From NCBI GenBank assembly GCA_025558095.1, contig JAIVFI010000021.1:620001-684000 (forward strand): a stretch of 64,000 nt of DNA. The letters run 5' to 3'. The notes below the pieces were generated by a model. The model searched no databases and was not told where the DNA came from. It saw only the letters and a program-made list of their open reading frames with translations. Source of the stretch: Hyaloraphidium curvatum. Lineage: Eukaryota; Monoblepharomycota; Hyaloraphidiomycetes; Hyaloraphidiales; Hyaloraphidiaceae. Each line of letters starts with the position of its first letter. Within the stretch, counting starts at the first letter, position 1. Shown here piece by piece: positions 1-9,130 of this stretch. The position numbers and the translations under genes were made by a program.

Positions 1-378
1 AACCCGATCCGACCAAGCACGTTGGTGTTTGTGGTCGTACGAGACTCGGGTGGTCTTGAAGCGTTCCGCAGCTCATACGGACCGTCATCGAGCAAGCGCA
101 CCTGTGCCCTTTGCCCTTGGAAGTGAGGCCAGTGCTTTGGGACCATGATTCGGCCATGCGCTTGTATCCTGCGCCACATGCTGTAGGTCGCCAGCCAGTC
201 TGCCCGCGGCAGATGCTTGACTCCTTGGCAGCTGATCCTCGCGGACCGGTTCGATCAATACGTGCGAGATTACATGGACTGCAAGTGTGCGAACCCCGGC
301 TCCTTCCCGAATTCCGACTGGACATTCCTGGTGTACCAAGCCGCGACGCGCGAATATCAGGTCAGCAAGGTACCGTAG
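1..378 (+). CDS. POLE2: DNA polymerase epsilon subunit B, C-terminal end (partial)
   Basis: The gene enters from the left edge; only the C-terminus is visible. After an early segment reading [12 protein letters not shown], the frame gives an exon with [20 protein letters not shown] followed by RLYPAPHA, an intron at 183-231 (49 nt, GT-AG), and a last exon starting [10 protein letters not shown], containing [14 protein letters not shown] and ending VSKVP at a TAG at 376-378. The pattern (HL.PLPL..P..W..D.A.R.YP.P, then the conserved NPGSFP block) is the end of the calcineurin-like phosphoesterase fold of POLE2/Dpb2, the essential second subunit of the leading-strand polymerase, which also contacts GINS in the replisome. 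The junction upstream of about position 70 is uncertain: an intron of about 35 nt (37-71) would fit the frame but is unusually short. Identification rests on recalled family similarity. Confidence 0.82.
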
Positions 379-533
379 GTCTTCCCCATGTACAAGCTTC
401 TGCTGGACAAAAGAGCACAAAGGCAGGCTTCGTCCGAAAGACTCATCGAACCTCGTTGGCGTGCCCTACGAAGAGTTGTCAGGCAGCTGGCCATATTTTG
501 CGGCCACACGGACCCACGCTCTGGGCATTCGTG
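379..533. other. Convergent intergenic spacer
   Basis: Spacer of 155 bp between the POLE2 stop and the BTF3 stop on the opposite strand. It must hold both 3' untranslated regions. No structure was seen in it. Confidence 0.6.
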
Positions 534-1075
534 TCACTCGAGGTTGCCGTCGTCGCCCGCTTTGTCAAAGCTCTCCACAAGATCCGGCACATCGTCGTCG
601 TCCTCCCCGTTCTCCTTTCCGGATGCGCCCATTTGCTGGCTTTGGTAATTCTCCGCTAGCCGCCGCAGGCTCGACAGCGAGTCCGGTCCCAGTTGGTTCA
701 GGATGCCGGGGACGAGTTCCGTAAGCTCCTTCGTCTCGCCCTGACCCGAAACCACGAAGGTGTTGGCCTGGATGGACGCCTGAACTGCAACCCGCGACGC
801 GGCCGGTCAACGCGCGTCAGCACCGGCCGCGCATACGCCACGCGCCGGAGCGCACCTTTCGGAGCCGTGAAGTGGATGACGTTGCCATCGGACTTGAACA
901 TGTTGACCTCCTCGATGCCGGCGATGGGCTGGACGCCCAGCTTCTTGAGCGTGCTCTGGAGCTTCTTGTCGTCGGTGCCAGTGGACTTGTGCACCTTCTT
1001 CGCTTTCCGCCGCGGCGTGCCTTTGCCGCCGGTCCGCACCGACGATGCGAGCTTCGCGAGCTTTTCGGGATTCAT
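534..1075 (-). CDS. BTF3: Nascent polypeptide-associated complex subunit beta (BTF3/EGD1)
   Basis: Two exons, 1075-856 and 784-534, joined across a 71-nt GT-AG intron, give a 156-residue protein, the normal length of the family. It begins [20 protein letters not shown], followed by the basic RRKAKKVHK ribosome-binding motif near residues 20-30. The NAC domain follows ([20 protein letters not shown], then [20 protein letters not shown] restored by splicing) and the tail is acidic ([14 protein letters not shown]). NAC beta pairs with NAC alpha at the ribosome exit tunnel and shields nascent chains from mistargeting. The gene is convergent with POLE2. The start is the first ATG before the conserved MNPEKLAKL block. 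Confidence 0.95.
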
Positions 1076-1547
1076 CGTGCGGATGCCGGGGGGGGGGCGG
1101 GAGACGGTTGTGCGTGGTTCCGTGGGTTGATCAAACCTATGGGGTTCTGACCCAACTTCAAGGCGGCCTCTTGAGGCTCACTCGGAAAACGTCTCCGAAC
1201 CTTGCCAAAGTTAGCTAGCCCGTCGCACAGCTCGGCGTGGCGAAACCGGCCGTGATCGATGGCGCGCGCACCCCCCGTGGAAGGATCAGACGGTAAGGAA
1301 TGGGACGTGGGGAGTTTGATGGCACGGTACACGGCTCGCCTTCGCGCACGAATTCAAATCGCACGGGCTATCGGCAACGATATTCTGTTTCAGGCTTTGC
1401 GCGCGGGCAAGCCCTGGCTACGGCGGCGGTAGAGGTCTTTGATTTTACAATTTGCATGTGAGCCCAACACGACAGAGTCTGAATCCCTAGTAAAGCGTCC
1501 ACCGCCGGCGTGCAAATGCAATCATCGTTCCTGCCGAAACGACACAA
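1076..1547. other. Intergenic region, no gene seen
   Basis: About 470 bp between the start of BTF3 and the stop of the next minus-strand gene. It should contain the BTF3 promoter. A short G-run lies at about 1088-1096. No coding signal that I trust. Confidence 0.5.
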
Positions 1548-3140
1548 TCAGGATCGTGCGGCGGGCAGCGAGCGACGAGGAATCATCCTGAGCTGCGGCG
1601 AGGAGTTCTCGTCGGCGGACAGGCTCCGCTTGACCGCGGGGGCGAAACCAGAAGGAACAGAGCTGCTCGAGCCCGCGCCAGAAAACATGGCACGAAGGCT
1701 CGATTCGTCCAGCTTCATGTGGGCGATCGTTCTGGGTGCCTGCTTCTTTGCCAAAGACGCTGCGGCCTTGCCGGACGGCTTCCTCAACGACTTGCCGAAC
1801 GAGGCGGAACCCATCGCGGGGAGGAAGGCAGCGAGTTCCGCGAGCGTAGGCTGGGCCTGGCTCAAGGAGAGAGCGACCAAAGGCGGCGACGGGGCGGTGG
1901 CGAGGGCGACGGTCGGGGGGACGACCGTTGACGGCGTCGGGTTCCAGGCGAGGGCGACAGGAGGCGGTACCTGGGCCGAGGGGAGGGAGGCCGGGGGAGC
2001 GACCCGGGGCACCGTCGGGTTCGACAAGAGGGCGGCTGCGGGCGTAACCGCGAAGGGCCTCGGTTTCGAGAGGAAGGGGGATGGCGCCGAGCGGAGCTTC
2101 GACGGCGCACGCGACCTTGGCGCTGACGACGCACGCGATCGGGGCGCTGCAGGCTTCCAGGATGGCGCCGGGGTTTGGGGAGCGGCCGGAAGCGCCAGAG
2201 CTGCGGGGGCGGTGGGGAGCGCGGAAGGGAGCGCCGAAGGCTGGGGAGCGGCGGGAAGCGCCGGGGAAGCACGAAGCGCCGGGATCGGGTTTAGGTGCTC
2301 AATCTCCATGGGAGACCAAGCCTCCGTGGCCCCTCCCGCCATCCTCCTCTCCGCTTCGAGGTCCTTGGCAAGCTGCCTTTTGCTCTCCTGCGTGCACTTT
2401 CCCGCGTCGATCATCTTCTTGAGGCGCGTCATGAACTCCTCGTCCTCGATCCTGCTCATAGTTGTGTCATCGCTGCACACGATGTACGCCGCATCCACGT
2501 CCATCGAGGTGATGGTCGCCATGGCGTTGTGGGGATCACTTTGCACGTAGACCCAGAAGCTTGTCTGGGAAGCAACGGTTGCGAAAGGATCGTGGGAGGC
2601 ATGGCTCGGCTTGCGCGCGGCGAAGAAGCCTTGGAAAAGCAATAGATGCTCCAAGAAGGCGTCGGGATCGGCACGGAGGAACGAGACCGGCGAGCCGTCG
2701 AGCACCTTGTGCACGTTGGCCGCCCCGACGAACGCCTTGAGCTTGTTCAGCTCGCGCCAGCACGCCTCGCTGTCGGCGCGGAGCGACGCAAAGAGGCCGT
2801 TGCAGCACGCCTTGTGCAGATTGGCCGCCCCGACGAACGCCTTGAGCTTGTTCAGCTCCCGCCAGCACGACTCGCTGTCCGCGTGCAAGAAGGAGTACAT
2901 GGAGTCCGGCGCCTTGGGCAGACTGTCCCCGAAGAACGCAAGCAGCTTTGTGAATTCCGCAAGTCCGTTGGCACTCGAAGCAAGGTGAACCGCGGCGTTG
3001 AGGCAGAAGATCTTGTAGGCCCACTGCCGCCCCAGAAGCTTCACCTCCGCGACCAGCCTTTCAACGACTTCGTCGTCGTCGAGTCGCGCGAGGCGGATGT
3101 GGCGAATGTCCTCGTCCCACCACCCCGCCGGGACACCCAT
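1548..3140 (-). CDS. Uncharacterised protein with internal duplication and long Pro/Ala-rich tail
   Basis: An open frame of 530 codons from an ATG at 3138-3140. I do not recognise the family. The N-terminal half (residues about 1-260) looks globular and helical. It holds a near-perfect tandem duplication in which ADSESCWRELNKLKAFVGAA recurs about 35 residues later as ADSEACWRELNKLKAFVGAA, with a third degenerate start (LRADPDAFLEHL). From about residue 280 the protein turns into a long alanine/proline/serine-rich segment and ends in a basic stretch. The same frame stays open upstream of the ATG to about 3292 with protein-like sequence (GDVFAQGLSEISVRHAKGTT), so the true N-terminus is probably an upstream exon that I could not place. 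The low-complexity tail makes disorder likely; function is unknown. Confidence 0.6.
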   Translation of the reverse strand: MGVPAGWWDEDIRHIRLARLDDDEVVERLVAEVKLLGRQWAYKIFCLNAAVHLASSANGLAEFTKLLAFFGDSLPKAPDSMYSFLHADSESCWRELNKLKAFVGAANLHKACCNGLFASLRADSEACWRELNKLKAFVGAANVHKVLDGSPVSFLRADPDAFLEHLLLFQGFFAARKPSHASHDPFATVASQTSFWVYVQSDPHNAMATITSMDVDAAYIVCSDDTTMSRIEDEEFMTRLKKMIDAGKCTQESKRQLAKDLEAERRMAGGATEAWSPMEIEHLNPIPALRASPALPAAPQPSALPSALPTAPAALALPAAPQTPAPSWKPAAPRSRASSAPRSRAPSKLRSAPSPFLSKPRPFAVTPAAALLSNPTVPRVAPPASLPSAQVPPPVALAWNPTPSTVVPPTVALATAPSPPLVALSLSQAQPTLAELAAFLPAMGSASFGKSLRKPSGKAAASLAKKQAPRTIAHMKLDESSLRAMFSGAGSSSSVPSGFAPAVKRSLSADENSSPQLRMIPRRSLPAARS

Positions 3141-3296
3141 GGCAGCTTGGAGCTTGGTCGTCCCCTTGGCGTGCCGGACGCTGATCTCGCTCAGTCCTTG
3201 CGCGAAGACGTCGCCTTTGAGCGCCAGCGGACCGTCAGCTCCGTGTTCCCTTCGAAAGAGACGATTAGCGACAACAAGCTGACGGTCGTAGCCAGC

Positions 3297-3566
3297 TCAC
3301 TTCATGAGCCGCAAGCGGAGAATTGTTTCCCGGAACTCCTTCACCGCCGTCCCTTCCCAACCGCTGGTGAGGTGGGCCGACAGATGATTGCGGCCACCCA
3401 GCATCGCCGTCTGCCTCGTTGGCTGCGCCTGACGTCCGAGAGGTCCCGCCACTTGAAAGATTCCGATGCCGAGTCCAGTCAAGGACGCGTCCGGGTGCGG
3501 GAGGCACGAGGCACGAGGGTGACGATGGACGGCTTCCTTGAACACTGGCGCAAGCTCTTGACCCAT
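3297..3566 (-). CDS. Possible small protein or exon, unrecognised
   Basis: Open frame from an ATG at 3564-3566 (MGQELAPVFKEAVHRHP) to a TGA at 3297-3299 (TAVKEFRETILRLRLMK). Both ends look like real protein, but the middle is less convincing and may hide a short intron. The stop sits just upstream of the in-frame extension of the next gene on the same strand, so this could be a 5' exon of that gene rather than a separate gene. No family assigned. Confidence 0.3.
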   Translation of the reverse strand: MGQELAPVFKEAVHRHPRASCLPHPDASLTGLGIGIFQVAGPLGRQAQPTRQTAMLGGRNHLSAHLTSGWEGTAVKEFRETILRLRLMK

Positions 3567-3680
3567 CTGGAAAAAGATTCGAATCCTGCATATTGTGCAC
3601 AAGGGGGAAAAGGAGGAAAAGAAGAAGGAGGAGGCGAAGGGTCGTCAAGCAACGATCATAAGGGAGGGCGATCAGCTAGC

Positions 3681-4186
3681 TCACTCCGGGTGCTTGTCCA
3701 TGATCCTCAGGATCTCGTTTAGCCAAATCATGCCGATCGCGTTTTCGCCATCTTTCTCGAAAGAACGCATGGCGTACTTGAAGGCCTCCTGCCGCTTGAA
3801 GGTCTTGGCGGCACCGAGGGGCGTGATGCAGAAGAGGTCTATGATGTGCAGGGGGAAGCCGAGGAGGTGCTCGGCCTCCACGACCGTTTTGCTTCCGCGC
3901 AGGTCATGGGGTCCCCGCGCGTTGCCGTGCGGGAACTCGCCGGCGATCAGGCAGGGGATCTCGGCTGGCTCGGCGAAAGGACAGATCGTGCCGCCGTCAG
4001 GGCAGAAGCTTCGGAGCGCGGCGCCGTGATAGAGCTCCTGAAGCTCTCCGTAGCTTGCTTCCGGGTCCGGAGGGGCGCCGATGCGAGCGCGCTTCGGCGG
4101 GTGCGCCTGGCGCGGGGCCGCGGCACCGGGATCAGGAGGACGCTCGTGCGCTGCGCGTGGCCCGCGCAGCTCACCATGGTGACCAT
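3681..4186 (-). CDS. Uncharacterised conserved-looking protein of about 145 residues
   Basis: The model uses an ATG at 4184-4186 giving a 12-nt first exon (MVTM), an intron of 68 nt (4107-4174), then one exon from 4106 to the TGA at 3681. The product starts MVTMAHPPKRARIGAPPDPE, contains a Cys-bearing central part (RSFCPDGGTICPFAEPAEIP) and ends with a helical segment (AFKYAMRSFEKDGENAIGMI, then WLNEILRIMDKHPE). The C-terminal 90 residues have the composition of a folded domain and are not low complexity, so I consider the gene real, but I do not recognise the family. The tiny first exon resembles the 5' micro-exons of RAD21, VMA4 and LSM2 in this window. Confidence 0.5.
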
Positions 4187-4969
4187 GCGATCTACAACAG
4201 TGGCCGCGCGGACTGGCAGTGCGGCCGGACGGCGTGCGCGGTCGAGATGCGTGTGCGTTGGTGATTTGGAGCGCGGCTTTCCCACCCAGCGAGAAAAGAA
4301 AGGGAAAAGCTGCTCCGCAACCAGACGTCCATTCCCTCGACCAGCGAATCACCAATCACCCGTGGAAAGCAGTAGAAGAAAGATCGAAACCGAATGAGCG
4401 TTCCACCGTGGCCGCTTGCGGGGAACGGACATGTTCACAGATCTCGCGCAACAACTGTCGTTGACACGCAACGATCAGCTTCGGCGGCACTGCATCAAGG
4501 TGTATAACCAAGGCACCAGATCCAGTTCGGCATTTATCAAGGTGGCTACAGCGCGAGGAAGTGATCTCTACATCGCGGAGGTGTGCCTCCCGGATGGGCA
4601 CCCCTGCAACTGCTTTGGGCGCGCCTGTTGACGCGACCACGACCGACGACCAAACTACTCTCCGGCCGTTCGTAGCCCCCGCGCAACTCTTCGTGGCCGC
4701 TCCCGCCATTCAATCTTGGAACATTCCTTCGCTGCTTGCGGCGCCCAGACAGGGCAACGAGGCCTGCGGGCAGTCCTGACCGGGAGAGCGCTCGACCCCC
4801 GGTGCGCGGGTCGACGGCGCACGGGACGGCTTCCCTTTAGCCAGCCACTGCTCGCCCTGCCCTCAAACGGTCCGACATGTTGGGCGCGCGCTGCTCGCAC
4901 CGTGCCTATGCGCTACATGCCACGCCGTCGTGCAAGGCCGCGCTTATCGATTCCACGATCTCTGACCGT

Positions 4970-5659
4970 ATGAGTACGCCGCTTGGGCGTGGCAAATCCG
5001 AACCGCATGGCAATCTTTTGCCGGGCGCACTGTATCTGACACCCCCGGACACGCCGTTGGCGACGCCGGACGCATGCGCAAAGGGCAGTGGGTTCGAGAA
5101 GTTGCATCTGGAGCCACCTCTGCACGGGACTGTCAGAACTATCAGCGACACCGGGATCCCACTTTCGCCTAGCCTGGCACTCTTCGAGCCGGCTCGGCTC
5201 TCCGGGGATGGCAGTTGTGGCCGCAGCACGGACGAACCGCAATCCCGCACACCCGCCAACTTCGATATCGCAGACGAGGAAGACGGCGATCTTTTTGACT
5301 ACATGTCTGGTTCGAAGACGAAAGATTGTGAGGGACACGGATCTGCGGGGTTCGTGCTCAGGCCAAAAGCTCCGGATGCAGACGACATGCTACGCGGCTT
5401 CCGGAGGCCGGATGCTGGCGAGAATCTCTTTCTTGCACGGCTCTCTCAGATCACCCTGATCTCAACGGGCATTGGACACTCTCCGTCATTCACGGACAGC
5501 GTGCCCATCGAATGCGTCAAGCCCGCGTGCTACCGACCCGGCCATCTTCATCATAGGATAGGGCCTTCTTTGGAACTGATTGACGCGACGGAGGACGATT
5601 CTGTAGCTGAAAACCTGCTTCTTGACGAGCCGCGCGTGTCGCAGCAGGTGCGCTGGTGA
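4970..5659 (+). CDS. Hypothetical protein, weakly supported
   Basis: Open frame of about 230 codons from an ATG at 4970 (MSTPLGRGKSEPHGNLLPGA) to a TGA at 5657-5659; the frame is open back to another ATG at 4877. The product is rich in Pro, Ser, Thr and acidic residues (PPDTPLATPD, ADEEDGDLFDYM), as expected of a disordered regulatory protein, with no recognisable domain. It ends 93 bp before the SPG1 stop on the other strand, a convergent spacing typical of this locus, which slightly favours a real gene. A donor-like GT near the end could link it to sequence beyond 5725, but that sequence is antisense to well supported SPG1 exons. Confidence 0.35.
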   Translation: MSTPLGRGKSEPHGNLLPGALYLTPPDTPLATPDACAKGSGFEKLHLEPPLHGTVRTISDTGIPLSPSLALFEPARLSGDGSCGRSTDEPQSRTPANFDIADEEDGDLFDYMSGSKTKDCEGHGSAGFVLRPKAPDADDMLRGFRRPDAGENLFLARLSQITLISTGIGHSPSFTDSVPIECVKPACYRPGHLHHRIGPSLELIDATEDDSVAENLLLDEPRVSQQVRW

Positions 5660-5752
5660 GGGAGCAGAGGAGTGGCGCGCGCGGTGCAAAATGTCAGAGG
5701 CACGGCATGGTTTGGATTTTACAGACAATGGCCGACAGTAGAAAGGTTGTGC

Positions 5753-6809
5753 TTAGTATTCACAAATCGGAGCTGAAATCGCACAGTTGGACCGCAGTCG
5801 TCGTGTCGGATGCAGCAGAACCCACCTCCGACTTCAACGATGGGCGGAATATTGCATTTCAGATCGAAGGCCTTGGCCAGCACGATCTTGAATACTGGGA
5901 ATCTCGGGCCATTAGACGGCGAATGATTAGCAGAGGGTTGCCGGTCCCACTCTTTTGCACATTGATTGAGTGAGAAGTGGAACAGAAGACGAGTGGAGCC
6001 TTCATGGCTTTAGAGAATCTTCGCGCCTGAGAACAGGAGATGAGAAGAACGAACTCCAAAGATCACTTGTCTAGACCTGTTTCGTCACCTCGTCTTGCTC
6101 CTCCCGTGAGAACGTTGCGAAATGATCGTATTTGGTTCCAATCAAAAAAGGGATGGCGAACTGGCAAAGAGCCACTAACGTCAGACGTTGGCGGCTTTGG
6201 GCGTGGCGCGGTCTACCTTGTTGAAGCCGCGGGCTTGCCTGTACCACTCCTTGATCGAATTCAAAGTAGACTTGCGCGTGAGGTCGAACATGAACAGGAT
6301 CGCGACGGCATCGTTGCACACGAGCGGCAGCATGTTGACGAATTCCTTCTGGCCTGGAGACGGTTTGGGGAAGCAGATAGCTACATTGGGCGCGCCGAGA
6401 TCCGGCGAGCGCAGCGGAGCGCACCTCCCAAATCCCAAATGGAGAAGGTGACGTCTGTGTTCCGTATGGCGACGGTCTTTTCCATGAAATTCACGCCTTC
6501 GCAAACTCGGTTTGAGCGCCGTCCGTTGTGACCCGTGGGATGGAGCCCTACCCAATGTCTGTATGTAGTCCTCGTCGAAAGAGCCCTCGACGTACTTGAC
6601 CATCAAGGACGTTTTGCCGATTTGCGAATCGCCAACCATTCCAACCTTGATGACCACGCTGGCGGCGAGGTGGAGCACCAAGCGCCTGGTTGAGCCCGGG
6701 TAACTTAAGAGACCCGCGAGCCCCACCTGTTCTTCCGGGCTTCCCCTGGTTGCTGCGAAGGCGGCCCAGCCTCCGAGCCTCCCGAAGGCGGCGCCACAGC
6801 GTCGTGCAT
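5753..6809 (-). CDS. SPG1: Spg1/Tem1-type septation-initiation Ras-like GTPase
   Basis: Eight exons restore a continuous 215-residue GTPase: 6809-6727, 6658-6552, 6496-6425, 6353-6217, 6160-6077, 6026-5951, 5894-5826, 5772-5753. All introns are GT-AG and 50-71 nt. Motifs in order are the P-loop GDSQIGKTS, switch I region ending TLGVNFMEKT, the DLGGQ switch II, and TKYD in the NKxD position, followed by FCSTSHSINVQKIFKIVLAK and a C-terminus PIVEVGAPICEY without a prenylation CaaX box. This closely follows fission yeast Spg1 and budding yeast Tem1, the spindle-pole-body GTPase that triggers the septation/mitotic-exit kinase cascade and is inactivated by a two-part TBC GAP. Slightly longer than Spg1 because of a Pro/Gly/Ser-rich N-terminal extension. 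Divergent from RAD21. Confidence 0.95.
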
Positions 6810-7032
6810 CGGAAAAGGTCCGCAACAACGCCAGAGCGCGTGGGATTCGGGGGGCCTATTTGTCTTCGAGAGGGCTGCGCTGTGTCACGTGACTAGAGCA
6901 TAATAACTTTCCCTCGAATTCGAAATCACAACTACGGCGACTGTACTCTCGCGACTGTATTCTCTCTATAGCAGCTTCGAGAAGCGTGGTGTTTGCCGCG
7001 GGTTCTTGGGCGTGTAGCCCAGGACAGGAGCC
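6810..7032. promoter_or_regulatory. Divergent promoter region SPG1/RAD21
   Basis: The 223 bp between the two start codons must contain both promoters and 5' untranslated regions. Part of it (about 6895-6970) is AT-richer than the surroundings. No specific factor site is claimed. Confidence 0.4.
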
Positions 7033-9125
7033 ATGGTACGCGTGCCGTCGAGCAACTTGGCCCCGCTGAACGCCGCGCGCACCTGCATTTAGTTCTTCTC
7101 GGAGAGCATTCTTTCCAAGAAAGGGTCCCTCGCTCGCATTTGGCTCGCCGCTCACTGGGAGCGCAAGCTCAGCAAAGCGCAATTTCTGCAGACCAACATC
7201 CAGCAGTCTGTCGGGGCTATCGTCCACAATGAGCAGCCCATGGCATTGAGATTGACCGGACAACTGCTGCTCGGGGTGGTCAAAATTTACTCCAGGAAGG
7301 CGAGGTATTTGCTGGAGGACTGCAACGAGGCGTTGATGAAGATCAAGCTGGTAGGCCGCGCCTTCTTGATCTCCTGGCGATACTTCTACCTGCCTCGCAG
7401 GCTTTCCGACCAGGCGCGGTGGATCTTCCTGAGGAGCAGGCGACGGCAGCCTACCGGGCCATCACGCTGCCCGATGTGATCACCGAGTTCGAAATCCTGC
7501 TTCCCGAGCCCGGATTTCAACTGCACAAGTAAGGATCACGCTTTACTGCTTTTCGCGCACCTAAGCCTTGCACATTTCTTCGACTCAAGCTTTCGTGAGC
7601 GGTCTAGCCAGCTCTCATCGCAGACCCTGTCCCGTAAGGAGGACATTACCATAACGGAATCTCCCCTGCGGCTTTCCCAACCCCTGGTCATCGAAGAGCC
7701 CGACATTCTCGCGCAACCCCTCATCGATGACGGCGCTGGCGACGAGTGGCGATTCGACTTGGCCGATCTAGAGGCTTTGCCGAAACGTCCACGGCTCGCA
7801 GCGGACGAAGACTCGATGGAGATTGAAGTCGGGAGGCGCGGCCCTGCAAATGATGATTCGTTTGCGGACAACTTTGGTTTTGGCGAGATGGACAGCTTTC
7901 TCGATGCCCATGCCAAGGGTTCCGCAGCAGAGGGTCAAAGTGACATTCTGGACCCGGCCCTTATGGTGGTCGAAGCGCCCAATCACATTGAGGGAGACCG
8001 TGTTTGGGACATGGCGGAACCAATCCTTTTGGCCCCTGCCTTTGCGGATGACGCTTTCCGGATCCCGCCCTCAGGCCGGTGTTGGATGGGCGAAGCTGAG
8101 TTATGCGCTGACTCGGCTCCCTCAGATGTCAACCAAGAAGGCGATGATGGAGCCTACCTGTTCCCGAGCCCGAATGTCAAGGCAAAGAAAGCGAAGCAGG
8201 GTGTCCAGCCGCGGAAGAGAAAGCTCCACTTCGATAGCCACTTGGAAATCCCGTCGCGGCAGATACAAAGCCAGCTCCAGGATTCGCACGGCATTGTGCT
8301 TGATGCGGTAAGTTTGCGGAGGGCTCCGTGTCCTCACTGACCATCGTTATCCGTCACCGTAGGACCCATATCTTCCTCGCTTTGCAACAACGATCCGTTT
8401 GCGCGAACGAGAATCGCTCGGCGTTCAGCATTTTTCTACAGCAGCATGCTTTGGAACTGTTCGCGGGGACCTTTGGGCTCTTGTGGTGGCGGAGCCACGT
8501 GTCCAGCAGCGGCCGAACTCGACGAAGCCCAGTGCCGATTGGGAAGCATTCGGCTATGCAGAAGGTGCTGGCGTTTATGTGCTGCGTCTAGCTTTGCTGA
8601 AACCACCCCGCCGTCGGTTACAGGTCCGATCTCTCCCCACGACCATGTCCGTGCCTCGGAGATGGAGCCCGGACCTGCATATGATGCAGATGGGCCTTTC
8701 GATCTCACAATTGATTATCAGCCAGGCGACGTCAACGAGATGGCGATGCCAGCTACTCCTGCTGGCCACGCAGCAGTTCATCCGACGACGCCGTTCGTTC
8801 TTGACGCGGTCAGCGTGCCGTCGGCCGACGATCAGGCTCACAGGAAGGCGGCCGACCCGGCACCAACAACGGATGCACTCATGGGGATGATTCGTGCCGT
8901 CAATGGCATGCGGGTGAACTTCGGCGACCTGACAATCAAGGCATGGTCTTGATGCAAAAGGCCCAGCATCGCGGACTAAATGGCCGCCCTCTCTAGGCAA
9001 AGCGGGAAGATGTTGTGAAGCTTTTCTTCGAGATTTTGCTCTTGAAAACAGCAAACAAGATTCAAGTTGAACAGACAGAGCCTTTTGGACCCATCACGAT
9101 TGTGCAAATGCGGGGAAGTCACTAA
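7033..9125 (+). CDS. RAD21: Cohesin alpha-kleisin RAD21/SCC1
   Basis: Seven coding exons give 584 residues: 7033-7035, 7093-7350, 7401-7528, 7590-8307, 8363-8564, 8624-8940, 8997-9125. The first coding exon is just the ATG. The N-terminal kleisin domain reads FFSESILSKKGSLARIWLAA then HWERKLSKAQ, and GQLLLGVVKIYSRKARYLLE, the SMC3-binding helices of the family. A variable acidic linker follows with RKEDITITE and a basic KKAKQGVQPRKRKL stretch. The C-terminal winged helix (REDVVKLFFEILLLKTANKI, then VEQTEPFGPITI) is the part that docks on the SMC1 head. Rad21 closes the cohesin ring and is cleaved by separase at anaphase. The last intron (8941-8996) appears to use a GC donor. Its partner SMC1 lies about 2 kb downstream. 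Confidence 0.93.
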
Positions 9126-9130
9126 TTTCA

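Noticed and set aside
111-659. A 182-codon plus-strand frame at the left end as a separate gene
   Set aside because: Its first part is the POLE2 exon read through an intron, and the rest is antisense to BTF3.
1510-2550. A 346-codon plus-strand frame
   Set aside because: Antisense to the Pro/Ala-rich coding region of the minus-strand gene; its Gly/Ala/Arg composition mirrors that bias.
2646-3722. A 358-codon plus-strand frame
   Set aside because: Antisense to the duplicated region, with no recognisable domain; the minus strand has better protein character.
5725-5973. A plus-strand exon that could extend the hypothetical gene at 4970-5659 in frame
   Set aside because: It lies antisense to three well supported exons of SPG1 (5753-5951), and the only splice that fits the frame is weaker than the SPG1 introns.
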